Source: Anaerolinea sp.
GTDB taxonomy: Bacteria; Chloroflexota; Anaerolineae; Anaerolineales; Anaerolineaceae
Direction: 5' to 3'
DNA: 19,740 bases
Assembly (NCBI GenBank): GCA_013824385.1
Contig: PNNU01000012.1
Location: 1-19,740 of the forward strand
In this document: positions 8,226 to 15,227 of the stretch, one piece after another
How positions within the stretch are numbered: the stretch's first letter is position 1
Layout of the letters: each line of letters starts with the position of its first letter
The notes under the pieces: model-generated
The model's database searches: none
What the model was told of the DNA's origin: nothing
The model's input: only the letters and a program-made list of their open reading frames with translations
Translations under genes and position numbers: made by a program

Positions 8226-9128
8226 TTAACTGATCTTAACCTGCAAGCCGGTGCGCTCAAGGATAGTCGCGGATAATTGAAGTTGATCTCTGCCAGGCGC
8301 TTTGATCTCTTTTAGCTGGTATTTTATGCCCAGCGCGTCGTATTTGGCCGCCGCCAGGTCATGATAGCCCATCAATTCCACACCAGTGATATTTGGCAGC
8401 GCGCGGATAAATTCGCCTGATTCGCGCAAATTCGCTTCATCATCATTGATGCCCGGGATGAGTGGAATGCGGATGTAAATGGAAGACCCTGCTTCAGCAA
8501 GCTGCTTGAGATTGCTCAAGATCAGGCGGTTGGAGACACCTGTGTATTGAATATGGTGTTCCTCATCCATCATTTTTAAGTCAAACAGGAACAAATCCAC
8601 AACCCCTCGAATGCTGTTTAACGTATCCCAGGCAGCATAACCCGACGTATCTACCACAGTGTGAAGGTCACATTCACGGCAGGCGCGCAGCAATTCCAAC
8701 AGAAAGCGGTGCTGCAGCAGCGGTTCACCGCCTGAAAAAGTAACCCCGCCACCGGAACCCTCGTAAAATGGAATGTCACGCAGAACCTCTGACATCACCT
8801 GATCCACGCTGGCCTGGTAACTGGACACTTCGCGAGCCCCGTTGTAGCAGGCTAACACACAAGCGCCGCAGACCTCGCAGGTGGAGCGGTCAGTCTCAAC
8901 TTTGCTGTTTATGGTGATGCTTTGATGCTTACATACGCCAATACATTCGCCGCATAACACGCAGCGGTTTAGACGGTACATCAACACGGATGTGTGCGGC
9001 TGGCTTTCAGGATTGTGGCACCATTGACAGGCCAGCGGACATCCCTGGAAGAACACGGTCGTACGAATACCAGGACCATCGTTGATGGAGTATTTTTTTA
9101 TATCGAAGATCATACCCTTTTCAGACAT
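8226..9128 (-). CDS. hypE: Glycyl radical enzyme activase (radical SAM)
   Basis: This 300-residue radical SAM enzyme makes the glycyl radical on the downstream GRE. The SAM-cluster motif is C30-x3-C34-x2-C37 (GCPLACQWCHNP). It is followed by a two-cluster ferredoxin insert (C56, C59, C62, C66 and C84, C87, C90, C94), typical of activases of the glycerol dehydratase/HypD group, and the SAM-binding GGEP at 133-136. The opening MIFDIKKYSINDGPGIRTT is the family's usual start. No ribosome site precedes the ATG at 9128, and the promoter puts transcription initiation at about that base, so translation is probably leaderless. An alternative ATG at codon 6 has AAAGGG only 1-2 bases away, too close for normal use. 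Confidence 0.93.
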   Translation of the reverse strand: MSEKGMIFDIKKYSINDGPGIRTTVFFQGCPLACQWCHNPESQPHTSVLMYRLNRCVLCGECIGVCKHQSITINSKVETDRSTCEVCGACVLACYNGAREVSSYQASVDQVMSEVLRDIPFYEGSGGGVTFSGGEPLLQHRFLLELLRACRECDLHTVVDTSGYAAWDTLNSIRGVVDLFLFDLKMMDEEHHIQYTGVSNRLILSNLKQLAEAGSSIYIRIPLIPGINDDEANLRESGEFIRALPNITGVELMGYHDLAAAKYDALGIKYQLKEIKAPGRDQLQLSATILERTGLQVKIS

Positions 9129-9133
9129 ATTTG

Positions 9134-9181
9134 AAATATACGACCAACAGTATTACAAGTCAATATACAAATGGTATACAA
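9134..9181. promoter_or_regulatory. Three TATAC-type repeats, likely GntR binding sites
   Basis: Related 10-mers occur in the same orientation: TGGTATACAA (9172-9181), CAATATACAA (9161-9170) and AAATATACGA (9134-9143). The first two are 11 bp apart, one helical turn. The first sits in an almost perfect ATTGTATACAAT palindrome (ATGGTATACAAT), a form common for FadR-type GntR proteins. The second overlaps the hypE -35 box, the third its -10 box, and the first lies inside the gntR promoter. Confidence 0.55.
9135..9163 (-). promoter_or_regulatory. hypE-hypD promoter, near-consensus, leaderless
   Basis: TTGACT (9158-9163), an exact 17-bp spacer and TATATT (9135-9140) form a good housekeeping promoter on the minus strand. 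Six bases separate the -10 box from the hypE ATG, so the expected start nucleotide is the A of the ATG. Confidence 0.75.
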
Positions 9182-9193
9182 TATGCATATAAT
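9164..9193 (+). promoter_or_regulatory. Candidate gntR promoter
   Basis: TATAAT at 9188-9193 is preceded at 18 bp by TATACA (9164-9169, four of six consensus bases). It overlaps the divergent hypE promoter, and one TATAC repeat lies between its boxes, consistent with autoregulation. Confidence 0.45.
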
Positions 9194-9228
9194 TAACAAA
9201 GCATTCTGAAAAAGATCAGGAGATCAAA

Positions 9229-9894
9229 ATGGCAAAACCCAACCAGAACCCGCCCCGCGAAAGCGACCGCATTGAAGACGAACTGCGCCGCCTGATCTTG
9301 ACACTTGAACTGGAACCAGGCCTGGCCGTCAGTGAAGCCAGCCTAATGAAGCAATACACCTGGGGGCGTACTCCGCTGCGGGAGGCTTTTCAACGTCTCG
9401 CGGAACAATCGCTGCTTCAGATCATGCCGCACCACGGGGTGGTGGTAACCCCACTAAACATCTTTGAATTCATTGAAGTGATGGACGCCATGAGTATGGT
9501 GATCGGCCCGGCTGCAGCACTGGCTTGCAAACATGTTTCTGAGGCGCAACTGGATAAACTGGATGAGCTTGTGGAACAGGGTACTTCCGCCTCGCGAGCC
9601 GGCGATATAGTGCGCGTCGCCGAACTGGATTACGAATTTCACCGCGAACTTGCCAACGCCACTGGCAATCGCTACCTGCGCGACTACCTGCTGCATTTGC
9701 ACCGCATCGCCACCCGTTTCAACTTCGCCGCCTGGAAGCGAGACCGTAACTCGGCTCCCTCGCTGGATGAACACAGGCAACTGGCTTCATTGTTTCGTCA
9801 GCACGATGCAGAACAGGTCAAAACGGCCATGCGTGAGCACATCGAGAATGCCCGCACCCGCCTGTTGGGAAGTCTGAACCCTGCCGAGTCGTAA
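9229..9894 (+). CDS. GntR-family regulator, FadR/FCD subgroup
   Basis: This 221-residue protein has an N-terminal winged helix-turn-helix at about 12-75 (RTPLREAFQRLAEQSLL is the GntR recognition region) and a C-terminal all-helical FCD domain. The likely metal/ligand set of FCD proteins is present: D134 and H138 (DYEFH), H182 (DEHRQL) and H204 (MREHIENAR). Such regulators usually bind a small carboxylate. Its divergent position 100 bases from hypE, and TATAC repeats in both promoters, suggest that it controls hypE-hypD and itself, with hydroxyproline or a product as effector; that is inference. AGGAG at 9218-9222 with a 6-base spacer fixes the start. Confidence 0.92.
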   Translation: MAKPNQNPPRESDRIEDELRRLILTLELEPGLAVSEASLMKQYTWGRTPLREAFQRLAEQSLLQIMPHHGVVVTPLNIFEFIEVMDAMSMVIGPAAALACKHVSEAQLDKLDELVEQGTSASRAGDIVRVAELDYEFHRELANATGNRYLRDYLLHLHRIATRFNFAAWKRDRNSAPSLDEHRQLASLFRQHDAEQVKTAMREHIENARTRLLGSLNPAES

Positions 9895-9931
9895 TTATAT
9901 TAGTTTGGTAACCTAAATATTCAACTTCCCC

Positions 9932-9968
9932 AAAAAATCACCGACAATAAAGATATGGGTGATTTTTT
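9932..9968 (+). terminator. A/T-flanked hairpin, probable gntR terminator
   Basis: AAAAAATCACC (9932-9942) pairs perfectly with GGTGATTTTTT (9958-9968) around a 15-base loop. It resembles an intrinsic terminator with core TCACC/GGTGA and a T6 tail, 37 bases after the gntR stop. It also holds the apparent start codon (9955-9957) of the next gene, at the loop's end, so it could alternatively control that gene's translation. Confidence 0.6.
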
Positions 9969-10764
9969 GCTTTCCACTGTTCAACCTTCGATATTGAAAA
10001 CAATCCTGCCAAAGGAAAACTCAACCTCTGGATTGAGTTCACGTTTAACAAGTGTCATCTCAAACAATAAGGTTAAGGGTTCGGATAGAACGGAAATTTC
10101 AGGCCTTTCGTCTTTTGCACTTTCGATGCGATTTGCCGAATTAAATTATGCTAATTCCTCGTCTGTGATGATGTATCGATCCAATGATAACTCGCTGGCG
10201 TTGAAAGCAAGTCGGTCGGTGAATATCAATCTCAAGATGGAAAAGATCCAGTTTGATCTCACCTTATCTGCTGAATCATTGGGGCTGGATGCATCCGCGT
10301 TCGGTAATAAATTGGAACCGCTGATCTTGAAATTGCAATACACCCAAACTGAGTTGATGATTTCCAATGATATCCAAATTAAGCAGCACAAAACACTGCG
10401 CTCACCGCAAGAGATCATCCAGGACCTGGTCAAAGGGTTGACCACTGCCATGCAGGATCCTGACAAGAGAAAGATAATCTACACCCTGGACGACGAAGCA
10501 GTTCAAGCCTTGGTTCAAAGCGACCCTAAAATAGCAAAACTTTTTGGGGAATTGGTGATGATCATGAATGCGGTCAACTTGATGAAAGATCAAAGTCACG
10601 GCAACCAGGATTACACCATCATGCTTAGCGGAAAAGGCAAGCCTTACACAGAAGTTTCCGAAGACGTGGATATCAAAGGATTCGCCAAAGAATACTCAAT
10701 CAATATTACCGTTTTGCCGCCGCAAACCAAGAGCACAAATCAAGTGGAAGCGGCAACAAGTTAA
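9955..10764 (+). CDS. Uncharacterised 269-residue protein
   Basis: I do not recognise a family with confidence. The frame is open for 269 codons, followed by a strong terminator. No signal peptide or membrane helix is visible. The first 60 or so residues are serine/threonine-rich and probably disordered. Residues about 85-150 look beta-rich. A more helical part follows (SPQEIIQDLVKGL, then DDEAVQALVQSDPKIAKLFGEL and a hydrophobic NAVNLM stretch), then a polar tail. The start is uncertain: the ATG has only AAAG before it and lies in a hairpin loop, a TAG at 9901 blocks any longer ATG/GTG/TTG start, and no internal Met has a ribosome site. Its plain sequence and lack of catalytic motifs suggest a structural or regulatory role, but I assign none. 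Confidence 0.7.
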   Translation: MGDFLLSTVQPSILKTILPKENSTSGLSSRLTSVISNNKVKGSDRTEISGLSSFALSMRFAELNYANSSSVMMYRSNDNSLALKASRSVNINLKMEKIQFDLTLSAESLGLDASAFGNKLEPLILKLQYTQTELMISNDIQIKQHKTLRSPQEIIQDLVKGLTTAMQDPDKRKIIYTLDDEAVQALVQSDPKIAKLFGELVMIMNAVNLMKDQSHGNQDYTIMLSGKGKPYTEVSEDVDIKGFAKEYSINITVLPPQTKSTNQVEAATS

Positions 10765-10800
10765 TCTTTTCTGTTAAAAAGCTCAAAAGTACCATTATTG

Positions 10801-10834
10801 AAGCGCCTCTCGAAATAATCGAAAGGCGCTTTTT
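10801..10834 (+). terminator. Intrinsic terminator after the uncharacterised gene
   Basis: AAGCGCCT...AGGCGCTT with inner TCGA/TCGA pairs and one mismatch forms a long stem around loop AATAA, followed by a T-run (10830-10834). On the minus strand it follows the GH42 stop closely but lacks a good T-run there, so it mainly serves the plus strand. Confidence 0.9.
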
Positions 10835-10835
10835 A

Positions 10836-12893
10836 TTATTTACGTTTCACTCTAAAGACTTCGGTTGCCTGGGCTTCAAGCAGCACGCGCACTTGATTAC
10901 CTTCCTGTTTCACGGGTTCCTCGCCCTGCATCGTCAGGTGAGTAAGCGATTGATGCGCCTCCACCTGTAAATGGGCTGTGGTGCGTTCGCCGGCATTCAA
11001 CAAGATTAATAGTTGGCCGTCTGGCAGGTCAAGCATCCGCAAGCGCAAATGGGATGAAGGATTGCCCAGTTTGACTTCTTGTTGAGGTCGCGGAAGCAGG
11101 CTGAGCAGCTTTGAGAAAGCTGTTACATCCGGGTGACGGAAATAATGCTGGAAGAATGCCGTCCCCAGGCGGAGTGCCTTGCCCTGGCCGCATTTGGCCA
11201 GCGTCAAAGCAGCGCGCGGTTCGACTTCGTTATGCGTCGCCAGTACAGAGGTGTCTTTATATGCTTCGAGAACCACCTTGAGGAACCAAACGGGTAGACG
11301 CAGCATCCCTGAAGTGATGGTAGTCTTCAATTCAGGTACGGCCTGGATGTCTGCCACCGAGGCGCCAAACAACACATTGAGCGGATTGCCCGCCACATCT
11401 CGCAGCCAACCATCGGGCGTTTTATAGCCGCACAAGCCGTCTGCCAGCAGCGTGCCGCCTGTTTCAACATAAGTTTGCAAAGCGGGCAGTGTAGCGTCTT
11501 CCAACGCGGTACAGCCAGGAACAATCAGCAGTTTATAGCTGGCTGCAGCTCCATTTTGCAGATCCAATTCATCGATCACATCCACACTGATACCGGCATC
11601 CGCGCAGGCCATCCAGGCACCGGTGAAGGCATCCGTGGCCATGAGCACGTTACGCGGATATTCGGGGTCCTGTGTTTGGCCTTCCACGTTACCGAGCATC
11701 CAGCTCGCCTCGCTAAACAGGATTGCCGTGGAGGCGCGGGTCGGCGTGCTGACGGAAAATAACGCTTCATGTTTGTTAAGAAGAGCAGCAATATCAGAAA
11801 TTTCCTTAAGCCGCCTTGAAGGTCTTCCCTGTTGATCCACCAGACCCCACTCACCTGCTTCGTAGCCGAAGACACGGGTGTTGAAACACCAGAAAACTAT
11901 CCCCTTGGCGCCCGCCCCGATGGATTCCCACACCCACGAACGCAAGTCCTCGCCGGAGGGCCCAAGGTAGGTAATGCCCGAGTAGATATTAGTGCCGCCC
12001 TGCAATTCGGTCACCCAGAAGTAGTTGCGGGGGGCACGCGTGGCTCCGCGCATCAGATCGGCAAAAAGGGCCACGGATTGGTGCAGCCGGTCAGGCAGAA
12101 AGCGCGTCGAGTGCCAGGAGGGATGCGCCGAACAGCCCATGAAATCCACCAGACGCCCTTCAGCCCAGATGGATTGCCCCTGAGAATACATGTCACTGAC
12201 CAGCCCGTGCGGATTGACGTGCATCGGATGGGTGTCGCCTGTGGATAAAATGATTTCCTTGATACGGGTCAATACTTCCATCAGCCGGAAGACCATGAAA
12301 TTTAACCAATTCAGCCGTCCGGTGTAGGCGCTGAATCCGCCTTCCGCGGCGCTGAAGGTAACCTCATCAAAAGAGCCAAACTGCTGGAATGAACGGCGGT
12401 TGAGTTGTTCAATATCGCCTTTATATTTATGGTCAATGAAGCGCTGATAACGCTTCAATACTGCTTCATCGCCCTCCAAAAAGAGTTGGGGTTCGTTATT
12501 GAGGATCCAAGAATGCATGGCGGCATGTTTGCCATAACGCGCAGCCACCTGTTTGATGTAATTGGAAGCGTGCTCCCAAAAGGCTTCATCGTCGAGCGGA
12601 CCGATATCCTGAGGCCCAAAACTGATCTTCATCCATCCAGGCGGATGGATGGCGGTCAGGGTAATGATCACCCCGATGCCCTCTTTTTCCGCCTGATCGA
12701 AAAGTGCGTCATATTGATCCCAATACCAACGTCCCTGGCGAGGTTCAACATGTGTCCATTGAAGAAAGATGCGTACCAGTTTCAACCCAGCTTTGCCCAT
12801 GGCATGAATGCCTGCCTTGATCTGTTCAGGCGTGTCTTCAGTATTGACATAATACTGACTTCCCAGCAATACCCGCGGATCCAGTTCTGTCAT
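10836..12893 (-). CDS. GH42 beta-galactosidase / alpha-L-arabinopyranosidase type
   Basis: This 685-residue enzyme has the GH42 layout: a TIM barrel at about 1-385, a trimerisation domain at about 400-610 and a small C-terminal beta domain. Acid/base E134 lies in ILNNEPQ and nucleophile E296 in FWVTELQGG. The family cleaves terminal beta-galactose, and some members alpha-L-arabinopyranose. There is no signal peptide, so it acts on imported oligosaccharides such as pectin- or arabinogalactan-derived galactans. AGGTG at 5-base spacing fixes the ATG at 12893, and an extended -10 promoter lies just upstream. It is monocistronic and faces a divergent DUF3795 gene with no evident functional tie. 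Exact specificity cannot be read from sequence. Confidence 0.92.
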   Translation of the reverse strand: MTELDPRVLLGSQYYVNTEDTPEQIKAGIHAMGKAGLKLVRIFLQWTHVEPRQGRWYWDQYDALFDQAEKEGIGVIITLTAIHPPGWMKISFGPQDIGPLDDEAFWEHASNYIKQVAARYGKHAAMHSWILNNEPQLFLEGDEAVLKRYQRFIDHKYKGDIEQLNRRSFQQFGSFDEVTFSAAEGGFSAYTGRLNWLNFMVFRLMEVLTRIKEIILSTGDTHPMHVNPHGLVSDMYSQGQSIWAEGRLVDFMGCSAHPSWHSTRFLPDRLHQSVALFADLMRGATRAPRNYFWVTELQGGTNIYSGITYLGPSGEDLRSWVWESIGAGAKGIVFWCFNTRVFGYEAGEWGLVDQQGRPSRRLKEISDIAALLNKHEALFSVSTPTRASTAILFSEASWMLGNVEGQTQDPEYPRNVLMATDAFTGAWMACADAGISVDVIDELDLQNGAAASYKLLIVPGCTALEDATLPALQTYVETGGTLLADGLCGYKTPDGWLRDVAGNPLNVLFGASVADIQAVPELKTTITSGMLRLPVWFLKVVLEAYKDTSVLATHNEVEPRAALTLAKCGQGKALRLGTAFFQHYFRHPDVTAFSKLLSLLPRPQQEVKLGNPSSHLRLRMLDLPDGQLLILLNAGERTTAHLQVEAHQSLTHLTMQGEEPVKQEGNQVRVLLEAQATEVFRVKRK

Positions 12894-12906
12894 CCTTGCA
12901 CCTATT

Positions 12907-12978
12907 CTACTAATTGAGTAAATTAATTATATCAAAGTGGCATCGGCAAAAAAGTACTCTTCTTTCGAAAATTAGTAG
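12907..12978. repeat. Widely spaced inverted repeat in GH42/DUF3795 gap
   Basis: CTACTAATT (12907-12915) and AATTAGTAG (12970-12978) are perfect 9-bp inverted copies 54 bp apart, flanking the GH42 promoter. They could be paired half-sites of a regulator or chance in AT-rich DNA. Confidence 0.3.
12926..12934 (-). promoter_or_regulatory. Extended -10 promoter of GH42
   Basis: On the minus strand TGATATAAT is an extended -10 (TGn-TATAAT), with no good -35. The predicted leader is about 26 bases, with AGGTG before the ATG. Confidence 0.55.
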
Positions 12979-13013
12979 CTGTTATACTTATTGAGAATTT
13001 TTGTTCTATTATG

Positions 13014-13022
13014 TGGTATAAT
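13014..13022 (+). promoter_or_regulatory. Extended -10 promoter of the DUF3795 gene
   Basis: TGGTATAAT is a consensus extended -10 about 41 bases before the start codon. TTGAGA at 12991-12996 is 20 bp away, too far for a normal -35. Confidence 0.6.
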
Positions 13023-13063
13023 TGTATTACTTTTTAATATAAACCGTCTTTAAGAGGATAACG

Positions 13064-13486
13064 ATGGATATCAATGAAATTTCAGCAAACATCGGTTTTT
13101 GTGGATTAGTTTGCAGTTATTGTCATGAAGCAAGTACATGTGCGGGGTGCAAATCTGATCATAACTGTTGTGGCAGACGTTTAAGTGCTGAAGGCTGCTA
13201 TCAATTTAAATGCTGCACTGATAAAGGAATTAATGGCTGTTGGGAGTGCGAAATCGGACCATGCAGTGAAGACATGTTCAGCGAGCAGCACAATCTCAGA
13301 AATCGTGTTTTTGTAAAAGTAGCCAGAGATGAAGGGTTACAAAAATTGGCTGAGTATGTCTATATAAACCAAAATGCCGGAATTCAATATGGTTGGAATA
13401 AAGATTATGATCAATTGAACGATGAAGTTGCCATTATTGATCTTTTGCATTTCGGGGTTAAAAGTAAGTACAGAAAAATCGGTTGA
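13064..13486 (+). CDS. Cysteine-rich DUF3795-type small protein
   Basis: This 140-residue protein has 13 cysteines in its first 67 residues (C13, C17, C20, C26, C29, C35, C36, C45, C50, C51, C59, C62, C67), opening with FCGLVCSYC as DUF3795 proteins do. The spacing suggests zinc or iron-sulfur binding; the family's function is unknown. The rest (about 70-140) is helical without notable motifs. GAGGATAACG gives a good ribosome site, and an extended -10 promoter lies upstream. Its stop codon overlaps an ATG that opens the decayed reading frame behind it. DUF3795 genes are common single genes in anaerobes, and no link with the flanking hydrolases is apparent. Confidence 0.8.
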   Translation: MDINEISANIGFCGLVCSYCHEASTCAGCKSDHNCCGRRLSAEGCYQFKCCTDKGINGCWECEIGPCSEDMFSEQHNLRNRVFVKVARDEGLQKLAEYVYINQNAGIQYGWNKDYDQLNDEVAIIDLLHFGVKSKYRKIG

Positions 13487-13675
13487 TGCTGCTCGTGGAA
13501 AAAACCATCGTGCTGGAGCACTTTAACCGCGAGATCACCTGACTCGAAGCCAAAATCAGCGATTTGCGGCAACTGCCCAACGGAGTATTCCGGGAAGATT
13601 GATGAACCCATGGGCGAAGTGCTGATGGGCATTTCTCATTTGTTGGCTGGCGCGAACGACCTGCGTATTGATTGG
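13486..13675 (+). pseudogene. Decayed gene remnant, unidentified
   Basis: An ATG overlapping the DUF3795 stop opens a frame with coding-like, GC-rich codons (MLLVEKTIVLEHFNREIT). An in-frame TGA (13540-13542) breaks it, then LEAKISDLRQLPNGVFRED continues to a second TGA (13600-13602). A one-base shift then gives DEPMGEVLMGISHLLAGAND, LRIDW. Protein-like composition in successive frames, unlike the AT-rich flanks, points to an inactivated or imported fragment. I recognise no family. It could also be non-coding sequence that looks coding by chance. Confidence 0.4.
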
Positions 13676-13722
13676 TTAAAAAATAGCGTAGCAAGGTCGA
13701 ATAAAATATTCCACATTTATTA

Positions 13723-15054
13723 TTAAATTTTATATCTCTTGAACTGCGGAAGATAACTCTTGTGCTGCTCAAAAAGTTCATTGGTCATTTGTTTGATCTC
13801 AGCCAGCGACAACACGGATGCCGTCAGAGGATCATGGCAGATGGCGCGATAGATCATGGTGGGGTCACCTGCCAGGCAGCCTTCGATGGCCATTTCTTCC
13901 ACGCCAGAGCTGAGCTGGGTCAACAGCGCCACTTCAGCAGGCAGCGCCCCCACATGAATGGGATGCAGCCCGGCTTTATCCACTGCGACCGGCACTTCAA
14001 CACAAGCCCCTTGAGGCAGGTTGGTAACCAGACTGGTATTAGGCACGTTACCGTTAAACTTGAACATCTCTCCTCCCATTAAGGCATTAATAATGTAGGC
14101 AGCATATTCTTTTCCGCGGGTCAGATCTTGCTCCGTCAGTTCGTGGGCAAGCTGCTCTTTCACTGTCTCTTTCCAGGTGGTCTCCTGATTTTGATATTCC
14201 TTCAGAATGTAGGCATACTCACCCGGGTTCCAACCCGTGCCGTGGATGCAATATTTTTCCACCAGTTCAGGGCGCTTGCGAAACCACCAATTGTACTCAG
14301 AGTTGTGTCCGCTTGACTCGGTGACATATTTACCTAATGCCAGATACATCTCATTACGCACGATTTCCTGTTTGTAAATATCCTCGCGTTCCGTGATGGC
14401 TTTATAGATCAGCGGATAGGCGTCTTTGCCCTTCCATTTATATTCCAGGTACCAGGCTTGGTGATTGATACCCGCGCATAGATAGTCTATCTCATCCATG
14501 GGCGCTCCAATCCATCCGGCCAACATTGCAGCCGTCCCTTGCACGGAGTGGCACAATCCTGTCACGGTGATGGAGGTCTGCCGCTGCAATGCAGCGCACA
14601 ACATGGCCATGGGATTGGTGTAATTCAGAAGAACCGCGTTGGGGCAGTACTTCTCCATGTCGCGAACGATCTCCAGCATGGGGTTGATGGTGCGTAGAAA
14701 GCGAAATATCCCACTGGGGCCGCGTGTATCCCCCACATTGATATCCACACCGTACTTCTTAGGTATCTCAATATCATGACGCCAGACATCCGTGCTGCCA
14801 GCCAGAATGGTGGTCAGTACCACATCCGCACCTTTCAGTGCTTCGGCTCTATTCAAGGTGGCTTCCACCTTCGCTGGCCGCTTGCCGGCTGCGATCATTT
14901 TTTCAACCTTTTTCTTGGCCCAAGCCAGGCGTTCAGGGTCAATATCCATTAATGAGAGCGTTGCTCCTTCTAATAACGGAAAAGTCATTAAGTCGCGAAC
15001 AAGTTCCGAGGTAAATCCGAGGCTGCCGGCACCGATGAAAGTGATTTTTGTCAT
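13723..15054 (-). CDS. GH4 alpha-galactosidase (MelA-like)
   Basis: This 443-residue enzyme is of the NAD- and manganese-dependent GH4 family, which cleaves glycosides by a redox-elimination route. The N-terminal Rossmann motif [11 protein letters not shown] and MDIDPERL bind NAD. N147 (NYTNPMA), C168-H169 (GLCHSVQGT) and H198 ([11 protein letters not shown]) are the conserved substrate and metal positions. Its wording closely follows E. coli MelA (TFIGAGS, DTxGPxGI, LNYx[14 protein letters not shown], YVTESSxH), so alpha-galactosidase is the best call; alpha-glucosidase or alpha-galacturonidase are alternatives in the family. AGGAG with about 6-base spacing precedes the ATG at 15054. Cytoplasmic. 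It diverges from the GH39 gene with 173 bases between them. Confidence 0.88.
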   Translation of the reverse strand: MTKITFIGAGSLGFTSELVRDLMTFPLLEGATLSLMDIDPERLAWAKKKVEKMIAAGKRPAKVEATLNRAEALKGADVVLTTILAGSTDVWRHDIEIPKKYGVDINVGDTRGPSGIFRFLRTINPMLEIVRDMEKYCPNAVLLNYTNPMAMLCAALQRQTSITVTGLCHSVQGTAAMLAGWIGAPMDEIDYLCAGINHQAWYLEYKWKGKDAYPLIYKAITEREDIYKQEIVRNEMYLALGKYVTESSGHNSEYNWWFRKRPELVEKYCIHGTGWNPGEYAYILKEYQNQETTWKETVKEQLAHELTEQDLTRGKEYAAYIINALMGGEMFKFNGNVPNTSLVTNLPQGACVEVPVAVDKAGLHPIHVGALPAEVALLTQLSSGVEEMAIEGCLAGDPTMIYRAICHDPLTASVLSLAEIKQMTNELFEQHKSYLPQFKRYKI

Positions 15055-15184
15055 TGATGACTCCTGAAGGTTTTATCTGATTTTCTAAACTGGTGATATA
15101 TTTTGGGTCGTCGAATGGATTAATCATAATATAGGTTTACCCTTTTCGGTGTGATTCAACCAAATATAAGCATAAAATGGCAAT

Positions 15185-15193
15185 TGGTATAAT
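15185..15193 (+). promoter_or_regulatory. Extended -10 promoter of GH39
   Basis: TGGTATAAT, identical to the box before the DUF3795 gene, lies 34 bases before the GH39 start. No -35 match is seen at 17 bp. Confidence 0.55.
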
Positions 15194-15227
15194 GACAGAG
15201 TATCCCGATTATTAACAGGAGTGGACC

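Noticed and set aside
12405..12917. 170-codon plus-strand frame over the GH42 5' end
   Set aside because: Antisense to a strongly supported GH42 gene; composition matches the complement of that gene and it has no ribosome site.
13411..13781. Minus-strand frames of 73 and 107 codons near the GH4 3' end
   Set aside because: They overlap the DUF3795 gene or the remnant antisense, lack ribosome sites and show no family features.
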